Shown: positions 22,803 to 35,007 of the stretch, one piece after another
How the letters are laid out: each line of letters opens with the position of its first letter
How positions within the stretch are numbered: the stretch's first letter is position 1
Source of the DNA: Brachionus plicatilis
Taxonomy: Eukaryota > Rotifera > Eurotatoria > Ploima > Brachionidae
DNA: 64,000 bases
Direction of reading: 5' to 3'
Assembly: GCA_010279815.1 (NCBI GenBank)
Contig: QEOQ01000508.1
Span: forward strand, 3,683,222 to 3,747,221
Translations under genes and position numbers: made by a program
Notes under the pieces: model-generated
Seen by the model: the letters and a program-made list of their open reading frames with translations, nothing else
Told to the model about the DNA's origin: nothing
The model's database searches: none

Positions 22803-23533
22803 ATGGTAATTTGACCAATTCGAAATTTGTATTTTTACCTAAAACTTTTTACCAAGGCCGAAATAACTGGTTCAATCGAAGAGGCAGTCGAATTAAAGAA
22901 GAAACGTACCTTCCGCAAATTTACCTACAGAGGAATCGACTTGGATGCTCTTTTGGATAAATCAAGGTAAACATTTTTGCACCAGAAAACCTATGCATAT
23001 GTATTACCCACTCTGATAAAAAAATTGTTTTTGTGGTTGCAACGTATGCCACAGAAATGTTAATTGACCCAAAAGGTTCTGATTTCGGCAGCATTTGAAA
23101 CCTTTTTTTTAATAAAAATTCAATTTACACTTTTTATTTAAACTAAAAAATATAAAAAATAAAAAAAAATAAAAAAATTTTTAGTGATGAACTGATCCAA
23201 TTGCTGAATGCTCGTGCCCGCAGACGCTACAACAGAGGTTTGAAGCGCAAGACTTTGGCTTTGTTGAAAAAATTGCGAAAGGCCAAAAAAGAAGCTCCAC
23301 CATTGGAAAAACCAGCCGTAGTCAAGACCCACTTGAGAGACACCATCATCATACCGGAAATGGTCGGCTGCATGGTCGGTGTTTACAACGGAAAAACCTT
23401 CAACCAAGTCGAAATCAAAGCTGAAATGATCGGTCACTATTTGGCCGAGTTCAGTTTGTCTTACAAGCCAGTCAAGCACGGTAGACCAGGTATTGGTGCT
23501 ACTCACTCGTCTCGTTTTATTCCACTCAGATAG
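22803..23533 (+). CDS. RPS15: Small ribosomal subunit protein uS19 (RPS15)
   Basis: Component of the 40S head. Exons 22803-22805, 22857-22966 and 23185-23533 give 153 residues. Exon 1 holds only the ATG, followed by a 51-bp intron; exon 2 starts [20 protein letters not shown] and exon 3 continues [19 protein letters not shown]. The rest is nearly invariant across eukaryotes ([61 protein letters not shown]). The human protein has 145 residues; the extra residues are near the N-terminus. Coding sequence is markedly less AT-rich than its flanks, as expected of a highly expressed gene. Confidence 0.97.
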
Positions 23534-26489
23534 ACGATTTTTTTGAGAAAAAAATTGCTTCGTTCCTTCTGATCATTGAAAACATCAACATTAAATTGTA
23601 ATTTATTAATTATTTGATCGAATGAACAATTTTTTAATCAAAAATAAAAATAATTTCAAAAAAATTTTTTTTTTTTCATGGCTCTTTTCATTTATTGAAA
23701 AATAATCAGAAATTTTTTTAAAATAAGTTCTTTTATTGGAATCGTTTTAAAAATCATTGCTGATTTTTGACTTAATCTTTTTTAAAATTAATTTTATAAC
23801 TCACAGCAGTTAATAACTAAAATATATTTTACAAAAAATTTTTTTTTTATTTTTTGAAGCTCAATGATTCACATCAGTTTTATTCCCAAAAAAATAAAAT
23901 TCTATTAATACAAACAAGAATTTTAGTTATTTAAAAAAACTAGTTTTCATTTTATTTCTAAATAAAAAAAATTAATTTCAGAAATTTCTGTAATAAACAA
24001 CATATTAAATCGAAATGAAAAAAAAATATTTGATAGATTTTTTAACAAAATGGTTCAGAATTTTAATTGAAATTTAATCTTAACTATTAAAATCTCTTTT
24101 AGATAATTTTAAATTTCTTTTAAAAAAAAAAGTAACTTTAATTAATTTGTTTTTGTTAGATGATTCTAATATTTCAAAATATGGAAATAATTCTGACAAT
24201 TTTCTGCAGTCAATGATTTAAAATATTCACCAAAGTAACCCTTTAACAATAAAAAAAACAGAACTATCGATAAGATCCTTAATTCTCAAAAATTATTCGG
24301 CAAGAATTGTTAATTTTTTTTTTGCAATAAGCTTTTTATCTTTTCTTTTCGATACTTTATCGTTGATTTTTTATTGATCATTATTGTTAGGATTAAAATG
24401 TTTTTTTTTGTTATTACAGTTTATTAATAGGCTATCATTCACTATTTAAAAAATTCTTCTGGTAACATTTAGAAAATTACCTATCTCAAATTATCACTGA
24501 GTCCTTTTATTAGTTTCAAAAATAATCAAAATCATATTTTTTGGAGAAATAGCTAAACAATTTAACAGAATATTTTAAAATATTCTGTTTATTTTTTTAT
24601 TTTTTACCCTAAAATAATTTAGTTTGCAAAAAACTTAAGCTAATTTAACTCAAGCTCAATTGTGTCAAAGGAATTTAGGTGAATAATCAATCTTTAACTG
24701 TTAACTTCTTATTTTGTACAAAAATATGAAGAGTCATTTTTAAAAGTCAATTTTGTGTTCAATTTTTTGAATTTTTTTCATCTATCATAAAGTTGAAAAT
24801 ATCTTTAGTTTATGAAAAATCCCTAAATTCTTTTTTTTCAACATTATAACAATTGTTGGGTAAATTTATATCTTCTGATTTCTTAAAAAGTAATTTATGT
24901 ATCCTGTTCAATCATTAGTCAAATTAGCTCTTTTTATTTAGGAATCAAATATTTTTTAGGGATGATTTTTATTTTATTAATAGTTTTTGTTTATTTATTT
25001 GTGTCAGACTTAGGTATAGAAAAGAATAGAAAATTTATTTAGAAATATTTTGAGGAATTATGTTTAATTAAAAGTTAAAAAATATTTTCAATATTTTTAG
25101 TTTTTTTAAAATTTTTAAGAGCCATATGCAAATTAATTTAATAATTTTTTGTTTATATTCTGTGCCAAACTTTCATTAAACGCATAAGTTAAATATTAAA
25201 ATAGACACACAGACCTTTTTGACTATATGAAAAATAAATCACAATTTAATTATTGTATCTAAAATTCGTTCGATATTTTTTTATCAAAGTTAATTTAAAA
25301 GAAGGTAAGAAAAATAAAAAAAGTAAATTTCTTAAATCATTTTTTGCGAAAGATGAAATTTAAAATTTTATTTTAAATAATAAATTATTTTTAACTACGA
25401 GATTGATGATTTTTTTTCATTGAAATATTTTTTAACTAAAGAATTTATGATTTAGAGCTAGAATACAAACAATCGATTTTTAGATAGTGTTCGTTTAATT
25501 ATATTGAGTTTGGCATCAAAATTCACAATCATTTTTCAGAGAATTGCTAAATATTGACATTAGCTCGATTTAGGTGAAGAATTGAATTTATCGGTTGACT
25601 AAATTTACAGAACAAATTGTTTAGAGAAAATTTTGGGAAATTGTTTTCACAATTGTATAAAAATCATGTAACATCAAGAAAAAATCATAACTTCATTTTT
25701 ACAAAATTAGTTTAAGTCTAAATTTATCTACAAAATAAAAAAAAAAAATTTCACCCAAGGAAGAGGTGAAAAATTTTAAAAAAAAGGGTTAGTTTTTACG
25801 TAAATTTTCGCTTTAACACCATTAAACACAATAAACCGCGAAAATTTAAAAAAATTTAAATTTTTTTCAGGTTTTTTCAAATTTATGGTGTAAATGTAAT
25901 AGTTTCGTTTAATGGTGTAAATGCTCATGAAAACAATCACGTATTTTTTGACGTTTTGTTCGTCGTTTTTAAAAATAAATTTTAATAAAGACTAATATAA
26001 GCTCTTGAATGAGATAAAGTCATCAAACCGTGCATCTTTAGAACAAACTTTATTTACAATGAATGAAAAAAAAAAACAGCTTTGATTTTTAATTTTTTTT
26101 ATTAAAGAAGGTTTGTTGACGCTGGTGCCAAGAAATTCAAATATCAAAGAATCATGGAAAAAAGCTGACAACAGCTTTAAAAATGATAAAAATATAAAAT
26201 TCCGTAAAAATTTTTCCAAAGATTTAAAAATTTCACTTTTTTTTACTAAAAATTACAAAAATTTACCACTATTAAATAGAATTTCACGTAATTTCACATA
26301 AAAAAAGAATCTTTTTTTTTTCGAATTCAGTATCAAAAAATTCAAAAAAGTCAAAAAATGTCAAAATTCTCAAAAAAAATAGTATTTTTTGGAATTTTTA
26401 CTTTTTACGTAAAATTACGTAATTTCCGGTAATTTTACGTGAAATTACGTAAAATCCGGTAAATTTACTTTTTTTTTACTTTGGTAATT
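23534..26489. other. Long AT-rich interval without genes; partial TA-element at its right end
   Basis: No supported gene. From about 26380 to 26529 lies an element end: GTAAAATTACGT-type motifs and the terminus GTAGCAGTACTG followed by TA. This matches the inverted start TACAGTGCTGCTACGA at 46436. The partner end was not found. ORFs at 25992-26301 on both strands are low-complexity and unconvincing. Confidence 0.5.
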
Positions 26490-26699
26490 TTAAAAACAGT
26501 AAAAACAGTTTTTCGTAGCAGTACTGTAGTTTTTTGAAGATAATTGATTGTTTCTATCATATATGATTCTTTTAAAGTCATGCCCTGGCGCACATAAACT
26601 GTTGCCGAGTAGGTTGACTGGATCTCTTTGACAAAGAAGTGGGAGTAGTGTCATACAAAGAATATAAAAAAAATTATTTTTAATGTGTTCCTTAATCAC

Positions 26700-28560
26700 C
26701 TTTCTTTCTGTGACTCCCGTTCTGCGCAGCGGACAACTTTTTGGTAAACTATTTCCAGTTTCTATTTTGTGCATTACATTATGAGTAATTTCTGGTTTTA
26801 CTAACTTTTTAGAAAATAAATGATAAAAAATCTTAATTTTCAGCAGAAGTTTCGTAAAAATCTTCGTCTCATCTTCCTTTAATTGCATCTCGGTTTCATC
26901 TATACCTTCAGGTAAAACAATCTCTTCCTCCTCTCCTCCTCTCCTCCAACCCTTTCTTGTTCCGTCGGGTCCTTTTCGGTACTTTCCTCATTCACATTAA
27001 AGTTTAGCAAATCATAGTCTTCTTCCAAAAATTTTTTAGATACCCTAAAATGCTCCCCTTAGGTAGACAAAATGTTTTAGATAAATTTGATACGTTAAGT
27101 TTAATCTCTTCACCGTTTTCTATGATACCCTTAGCTACGAAAACACCGAGCCTCTCTATAAGATAAGGGTTGTTTATGACAAGAACATCAGTCCAAAAGG
27201 GTTTATTAAGCTTAGTAATTTTAACAAATGCAACAAGAAGGAATAAAAACATTTTCAAGTGAATAGTGGTAAAAAGGTCTTAATTCTAAAGAACTAGGGC
27301 CATAGATCATATTATGGATCTAAGTTTTTGAAACAGGCCTGATAGCCACGTTGTATTTCAGTACGAAGTCCATGCCAAAAATACAATCATATGGTAGCTT
27401 ATCAACTACATAAAAACCTACTAAATAGAAGCCATTGTAAATTTCAACAGGGAGAAACACCTTAGAATGTGCTGTTAATTTAGATTCATCCCCTATTTGA
27501 ACTTCACATGACAGCTTCAAAAGGGTTACCTCAACCACCTGCCTTGTATTTTCAAGAAAATCTTTTTCTATAAAATTGGTACTTGCGCCTGTATCTAAAC
27601 ATTTGTTCAACGGGAGTCCAAAAACTAGATCTGGAAGTTATATTAACTTAGAAGATTTTAACTTAAGGCTGATTGTTTTATGTACATTTTAATCTGTTGG
27701 GTCGTTACTAGACTCTTCAGGGAACATGTGGGAAAATGGGGAATTGTATTAACATGGGTCATGAAAAGAATACGAGCAAAAATGATGTAAGTTTATTGGT
27801 TCAGAAGAAGTTGTGATGGTTTCTTCCGTTATTGGCTTTTACTCGAATTTGTTTTAAGGTTTTTCATCTCTTCTTGGATCTTGTCAAATTGTTCTTTCAT
27901 CCAGATCCAGATTTGTAAGAACCCGAACCCGTTTCGTTTGGTCCTTTGACAACATTCTCACTTGGTACCGTTTCCAAGGTAACTAAAAGTTTCTCTTGTT
28001 TCTCTTTGGCTGGCTTCGGCTTGCCTAAGCCTTCAGCTTCATATAGTTTAGCATATTTAATAGCTTTCTGTAAGCTAACTGGATTTCTCCCTTTGACTCT
28101 CCATTCAATGTCACGATGAAGTCCTGTGACGAAATATGACAAGCTCATGCGATCGATATTGATATCATCTATACCTGGGAAAGCACGACTTACCATTTGA
28201 GACACTCTCATTCCATAAAAATCTAATTTTTCATCTGCTTTCTTTTTAAGTTCAACCAATTGTATTTCCGGTGTCTTTTTGCCAAACGTTTTCTTAAGCT
28301 CATTAACAAGCTTCTCAAACGTATTAATTCGGCTCGGTTCTAAGCTGTCTATCAAATCTCCAGCCCTTAGGCCTAAGTACGTAATGAAGAGATTTCTTTT
28401 GGAGTCTTGATTGGCTAAACCGAATGTTTTGGTTTGAAATTCGTGAAGTCACTGAGTCAAGTCTTCATTGTCTAAGCCATTAGTCATTTGCGGTGGTAAC
28501 GTAAAACTTGGTGCTGGAGCAACAATCTTTGGGCTTACTTATCGAATCTCATTATTTTCT
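26700..28560 (-). pseudogene. Gypsy-type LTR retrotransposon fragment (gag, protease, start of RT)
   Basis: Reading right to left: a gag-like segment from about 28555, with an in-frame stop at LTQ*LHEF, continues to 27897 (RDIEWRVKGRNPVSLQKAIK, KYAKLYEAEG). Then comes an aspartic protease at 27610-27320 with the catalytic LDTGAS and the CIFGMDF flap-end block. A connector at 27258-27004 follows, and the start of reverse transcriptase at about 26810-26700 (HKIETGNSLPKSCPLRRTG, ERKVIKEHI). The polymerase core, RNase H, integrase and both LTRs are not seen. Frames are interrupted, so the copy is dead. Confidence 0.75.
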
Positions 28561-30058
28561 ATTCAAAAATACTAGTCAACACTATTTATTCAAATAAAAC
28601 TATATCTTTATATTTCTTAATTTGGCGTCAGCAATCAATCAGTTGAGTTAGACTAACAAACTAGCAAATAAATTCAGGACACTCATGAATATGAAAGTAC
28701 TAATAACCGGGACCTAGCTAGGCCTGTATAATATAGTAACACATCAACATAAACCCTTAGCTTGTTGCAGAAGAGCTCAATTGGATTTAGGTTTGGAGAT
28801 TTAGGTTTGGAGATTTAGGAGGTGATTTATCCTTAATTTTCAAGAACTAGACATATATTTAAATAAAAAGTCAAAGCTCTTACCCAAAAAACATTATTAA
28901 GCTTAAAAAATTCGTACATACGTCAGATTTGTGCTTACGATCAGTATCATGGTAAAGTTTAAACCAAAGTCGTATTCTCTAGTCCCAAATGGGAGTAAAT
29001 AACCGGCCAGAATTTCTTGATATAATTTTGAATTCATATTTTCTTTTAACACCTTTTTTGTATTGGTATTTTAAATTTTCCATTAAATTAGTATTGTGTA
29101 AATAAAATTAACTTTTTCTAATTTGTGATTTTTTTTACTAATTTTTATAAAAAATAACCAAAATTAACGTTATTATTGGCTAAAAATAGTTATTTTTTAA
29201 AACGTTTAAAAAATATTTTAATTTTAGATTTTTGGAAAAAGAAGACATTATTTCAAAAATATTTAGCCGTTTTGAATATTACCAAAATTATCGTAAAATC
29301 CTGATAATTGTAAAATATCTCTTTTTCGCTTTTTAGGTAATTATTCGTAAAATACTGGCATCAAATCACCATTGTATAAATAATAAAATCTTATTCAAAA
29401 CCAAAAAAACTACACACTGTGTATCAAAAAAACATTTCTGCAATTTTACGTTATAATCTTAAATCAAATGAAGTTTGTAAAAAATGTAATTTTACCAAAT
29501 CTGACGTAAAATTGGTTAATTTTTGGAAAATACCAAAGTTTTATTTGGATTTTTTTTATATTCTTAAGATTTAAAGAAAGTTAAAAAAACAATGCATTTT
29601 AAAATTTTAGCACAAAAATTACAGTACAAAAAGTAAAAACGTTATTATTTTTTTTGATTGTGCAAAAATGGTTCTGTAAACAGGACAATCTGTATTTTAC
29701 ATTTTAAAACTGAAAAATTGAACAAATTTTTTATTTTTTAATTTTAAGACTAAAAATTGATTCAAGTCATTTAAAAAGAATATGGATTCAAGCATTCATA
29801 ATAATATTTTGTATTGATTTGTCTTTGTTTTTTATTAAAATAATAACCCAAAACAAGTAATCAGAATTTTTTTCATATTTGAACAACAATGTAACTAAAT
29901 ATCAAGTACAAAAAATCAAGCAAAAATATTCTTTAGATTCTTTACCCACCACATTAAAAATTCAAAAATTGTTGATTTTAATTTTCATCCTTTTCAGTTA
30001 TTACGCAAATATTATTACGACCAAGACGCTTTATCATTTCCTTTATTATTGCAACCAT
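28561..30058. other. Non-coding repeats, no gene
   Basis: A direct repeat TTTAGGTTTGGAGATTTAGG occurs near 28790-28820. GTAAAATTAC-like motifs at 29280-29360 and 29490-29530 hint at another decayed TA-flanked element. Nothing coding is supported. Confidence 0.45.
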
Positions 30059-30463
30059 AAAGGTGACTTCAATTGGCTTCTTGAAGTTGATGATCAATTC
30101 AAAATATCATTTCAATTCAAAAAGTTTATCTATAGATATTAAAATAAATCTTTGATTTAATTTAAATAATTTTGGAATTTGAATTTCTTTTTTAAATTTA
30201 ATTGTGAATGCTAGATACAAATACTTTTGAAGTAAAAAATTTCAAATAAACATTAAAAAAAATCACTAAATTCATTTAAATATAAAAATAGATTATCAAT
30301 TGATTGAAAAATGTTTTTTCAATTTTTTTTATTTTCCAAATCTAGATTGCATGTAAAGCATGTTACATTACAATTATTTAAATTATATCAAAGATTAATT
30401 TTATAATCTAAGGATGAACTTTTTGAATTGATCATCAACTTCAAGATGCCACTTGAAGCCTTT
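30059..30463. repeat. Inverted repeat with about 48-bp arms
   Basis: The core CTTGAAGTTGATGATCAATT at about 30080-30099 is repeated in inverted form at about 30425-30444. The flanking AAAGG(TGA)CTTCAA block is also shared. Arms are 30059-30107 and 30417-30463. Probably a small MITE. The 87-residue ORF at 29879-30142 runs through the left arm and is not convincing as a gene. Confidence 0.6.
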
Positions 30464-30754
30464 TTCCAGACTTTTTTACTACAATAAGATTGTTCAAAAA
30501 TTTCAAAAAAAAAAAAAATTGATTATGAAACTAATGAAATTTAGCCAAAAAAAAATTTATTTTACATAAACTAATTATTTTGTTGAATAACTAAAAAAAA
30601 TTTTATTTAGTTCTGTCAAAATTTATACTAATTTTTTTTGTCAAAAACTAATTATTTGAAAAATAAAACTAATTATCCTCCAATTTTAATTATTAATAAA
30701 AAAAGTGTAGGCGTAAAAATTAAATTCAAATTTATTAGCAAATCCAAAATAAAG

Positions 30755-33700
30755 TCAAAGTTTTTCAAGACTAAAAATATCTCTGACAGTCATCTGGGAC
30801 TTTTTTCTGTAAATTACCCATCCAGTAATTCCAACGACTCCAACGAAAACCACGGACAAACCAACAGCCAAATAAACCACAAAATTGTTCGAGTCTTCTC
30901 TAAATCCAGTTGTTGTTCCGTTTGAATAAATGTCTGTCATGGTGGTTAAACTTTGATTAATGGACCCTGTTTCTGTATTGAACATGTATTCTAGAGTTGT
31001 CAATTGATTTGTTGGACAAACATTGGCCAAATTTTGGCAGCTGATCGCCGGACTGCAACTACTAGCAAAACATTGCTCAATTTTTCTATTCAATTCTGAC
31101 GTGTTGTTCAAATTCTTGACACAGCTCGGAATGTATTGTGAATCCGGATCACTGGCCAACTCTGCAAAGTCAATCGATCTATAAATCCAGTAGACTACAC
31201 AAGTACACTCTAGTCCATTAGGTTGGTTCAAATTTTCATAAAAGTAAAGTTTTGTGTGAGGATTTAGACCAGCGTAAAAACAAATTGTGTCATTTAGAAT
31301 TAAATTATTTTTTAATAAATTATTGTTGCCAAAATAGACTTTTTCAATATTTTTACTCCACAGCCAATTTATTCTTGAGTCGTTCAAATTGACTGGACTG
31401 TTGCCGACCAAGCTTGGCAACACTTTAAAGTAGCTGTCTAGAATGTTACCAAAGTTAATATTGTCCAAGCGTATGTTTTTCAAGGGCAGCCGAGACAAGT
31501 CCGATGAGTTTATAGATTTTAATGCCGAGTTGACTATTTGAATCTCTGTTGTGTCTTTGAAAAGCCATGGATTAAGCAAATTTGAGTCTAGTTCAAGACC
31601 CGGAGAAAAAATGCTAAATAAATTGAGAATTGTTATTTTCTTTACTTTTATTTCATTTATTGATTGGGAAGAAAATGAAGGCTTTTCTGAGCCCAACTCT
31701 ATTTGGTTGATCACAAGTGAGTCTATTTCTGAGCCTTCGAATATGCTGGCTGATAAACTCGATTTAAAGAGACAGTTTTTAAATTCAAAACTTGAAAATT
31801 TTGTGAATCTAAAACTAAAGTTGGAAAAATTTAGGACAGAATTGTCGATTACGAACCGAAATTTTATATCTTTAGTAAAAATATTTGAGAAAATGTCTGT
31901 GCCAAAGCTTTGAATGCTCGACACATGAACTGTAGCTGCTAAATTCAAAGACAAATTTTGAAAAGAGTCGATAACTCTGATCGAACTTGCTTTGAACGAA
32001 ACGTAGTCCCAAGCATGAGGACTACTCAAATCGCTTGGCATGGAGCTGATCAATTGGCTTGAGCACTCTAGAATGTTGACCGGGCCAATGTTACAGGTGC
32101 ACAGTTTGCCATTTTCATCAGGATTGAGAAAACACGACTGGTTGACACCTTGGGGTGGCGGATGAGTAAAATTTTGGGACCATGGCTGACCACACTGCAG
32201 GACAGAATTTTCATTATCGCAAAAATTATTTTGCTCTTCTATCAAAATGGGATCTTGATCCAAACAATGAAATGGGAAAAGGTTCGAGTATCTGGAGTCA
32301 TTTTTGACCAAGTGAGAATAATTAAGGTAATTTTTGTGAAGCCAATAGATCACACAGCTACAAGGCAGAAAGAAATCGGGAGAGTCCAGTTCCAGGTCGA
32401 ATAGGGCTATTATTTTGTTTTCGAAGGGAAAATGGCTGAAAAGGCACAGATCTGAGTCATGATAGGGAAATAACTTGCCGTCGAACACAATGTCGAAATA
32501 CTTGGAACTATTTGTGTTCAAGTAATTCATCCATTCTAGACCTTTGGTGAGAAAATTTTCCAAATCAAATTTCATTAGGGAAATGCGATTTAGATTGGAA
32601 AATTTGCTCATGCTTTCGCCATCGACATATGAAGATATGTGGGCCAATTTTGAGGACAAAAATATGCTAATAAGCTAATGAATGATAATTTTTTATAGTA
32701 TCAATCAGGAGTTTTAAGTTAAATAAAAATCAAATTTTTTAAATTTTTTATTTATAATTTTATTTTAAGAATTTCAAAATTTAATGCAACTTGTTTACAA
32801 ATAACTTAATATTTTATTTCAAATTGAATTGCTTTTTTAAACTTTTTTCAAAAAAAAAAAATTCTGTAAATTTTCATAGATTCACACTTTGATTTTGTAA
32901 CAACCTAAAATTGACAAATTATTCCATTCATCACGATTTAAATATAAAAAAAAATTAAAATTAACCTAAAAAAAATTTTAGATTCTAGATTCTAAAAATT
33001 AGTTCTTAAATAAAATGCTATAAAAAATTCAAATAATTTTTGGATTCACAAATTTTTTTTTTATATCCAATTAAAAATAAATTAAATATAAATTAATTTT
33101 TTAATTAATTTTGTGGATTTTATTTTTTTTTTAAGTTTTTTTTTTTAAAAATAGCGTTTTTTTTACAGTAAAAAATGAGGTTAAAATAGCAAAATTTTAA
33201 AGACGGAAATCTAAATGATCAGACGACCTTTCCTTTTTATAATAATAAGAATTGTCTTTTTTAGATGAATAAATAAAGTAAAAAACTAAAAAATTTTATG
33301 ACCTTTAAACACCTGTAATATTTTTTTTGATTTACATTTTAAAAGAGTTATTGAAATTCAGATATTACTGTTTATTGTCATAAAATCTTTCAACTTATTC
33401 TATACCACCTCGATTGCATTTAAATAGGGAAATTTTGGTGGAGATTTAATATTAGAAAATAAATTTTCTTTTAAGATTATCAAAAAAAAAAATTTCAAAA
33501 AAAACTATCAATTACCGTATACTCTTGCAAAGATATGCATGCACCAAAAACCAAAACTCAGGTTTTAGCCCAAGCATCACGTTACATCTCGCCCATGTTA
33601 AACTTTGCCCCCTTTTGATGCGTGCATTAAAATGCAGATTTTTGGTGTTTAACGCCGCGTTAAAACCCAAAATTCGGTGGAAAACGCTGCGTTAATTCCT

Positions 33701-35007
33701 GAAAATCGAATTTAGATGCGGTATCAATAAAACATGTTAATCATTAACTTATTTTTGAAATTCAAATTTAGATGCCGGGTTAATGATTAAAAATCATTTT
33801 TTTCTATTAAAAATACATTTTCTAGTTTTAAGTGCGGGGCTAATATTTAGATTTTAAAGTAAAAATTTGAGGAAAAGATTGGAAAAAAATTTGAAATTAA
33901 AAATTTTGGATATTAAAAAATTATTCCCTCATTAGACTATTTTTTTTAAGTGATTTAAAATCATAAAAATTTTTTTATTGATCTAGGTGTTAAATTTGGT
34001 ATCACTTTTTAATTTTTGTTCTGAAGCAGAAAAATAATTTTTATATCATCAAAAAAAAGAAATCCTTTTAAAATACTATAATTATTTTCTTTTTTAAATT
34101 GAATTAAATTAACTCTAGAATAAATTCAATATTTTACGCAGATAAATTAAATTTTACCTGATCAGATTTTTAAACTTGACAATAATCAAATTAGGCACAA
34201 ATAATAATAAATTTAGGAAAATCAAATGTCCAATTTTTAATACAAAAATCATCATACGATCTCCTCCAGATTACACGAAAAAAAATAAATTTCTTCAACT
34301 TGTTCGAATATAAACTCGTTTAACAGGGTATCCGTATTTACTTTACTGATGAATTTGTCCTCACCATATTCCACAAACAGTCTTTTTACCTTTATGTTTA
34401 GATCCATTTGAATCAGACTGGAATTCAAGCTTGGATCGTATTTCACAGGATCTTTGTTGATAAAATACCAATCTTGAACAGAAGTGTTTTTAAAAAGCAA
34501 TGGACATAATTCAGAGGTGAAATTCACATTGGAAAACTGGAGCCGATTTAGATTCAATCCGGAAAATATGAAAGAATTCTGACCTTCTTCATCACTGAAA
34601 GTGCATGTAACATTGTCAATGAAGAATATGCTGGAATCATAGATATAAAATGAGAAAATTCTATCAGGATCGCTTATTTGAATTGAACCAAAAGGCTGAA
34701 AATAAGGATCAAATCCGTAAAAATTACCAATTTCTATGAAGGCATTACGGGTAAGTCTCAGACCCTTTAAATTAAGACTCGAGTTAAATTCGAGTTTTAA
34801 GTCCGAATTAGGCTGAATGACTAATTGCTGGTATTCAAGAGTTGAGTTACTAAAGTCCAACTGGTCTAATGAAGTGAATCTGAAGCAATATAGCGCTCTC
34901 CTGAAGAAAATGTAATCACAGTAAGGTTCCAGACCGGTTTGCTGGCTTTGCACAATGCAAACAAGCGGCTGAAATGCAATTAAAAAAAAATTTAAAAAAT
35001 TTTTCAT
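30755..35007 (-). CDS. Two-exon LRR-like type I membrane protein
   Basis: Exon 1 35007-34258 and exon 2 32674-30755 join in phase (donor GTATGA, acceptor CATTAG) to 889 residues. A signal peptide (MKNFLNFFLIAFQPLVCIVQ) leads a large ectodomain with many N-x-S/T sites. It has irregular leucine/phenylalanine-spaced repeats and two Cys-rich caps that look like LRR C-terminal flanks: CSCVIYWLHKNY at about 355 and CTCVVYWIYRS at about 740, each followed by further Cys. One membrane helix (about 849-872) and a 17-residue basic tail end the protein. The layout suggests a cell-surface adhesion or recognition receptor. The repeats are divergent, so the LRR call is moderate. I do not know an orthologue. 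The 1.58-kb intron holds a repeat at 33.5-33.85 kb. Confidence 0.75.
33520..33850. repeat. Dispersed repeat, copy 3, plus GCGTTAA-motif stretch
   Basis: 33520-33625 shares ACCGTAT, GCACCAAAA and TCTCGCCCAT blocks with 6232-6330. It is followed by spaced variants of ATGCGG/GCCGGGTTAA (33655, 33695, 33716, 33770, 33833). Non-coding, inside the intron of the LRR-like gene. Confidence 0.5.

Noticed and set aside
23138..23506. Minus-strand ORF of 122 residues over RPS15
   Set aside because: Antisense of the highly conserved RPS15 exon 3.
29879..30142. 87-residue plus ORF
   Set aside because: It crosses the arm of an inverted repeat and has AT-driven Lys/Ile/Phe composition.
31551..31913. Plus-strand ORF of 120 residues
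   Set aside because: It is the antisense shadow of the LRR-like gene exon 2; composition follows that gene.
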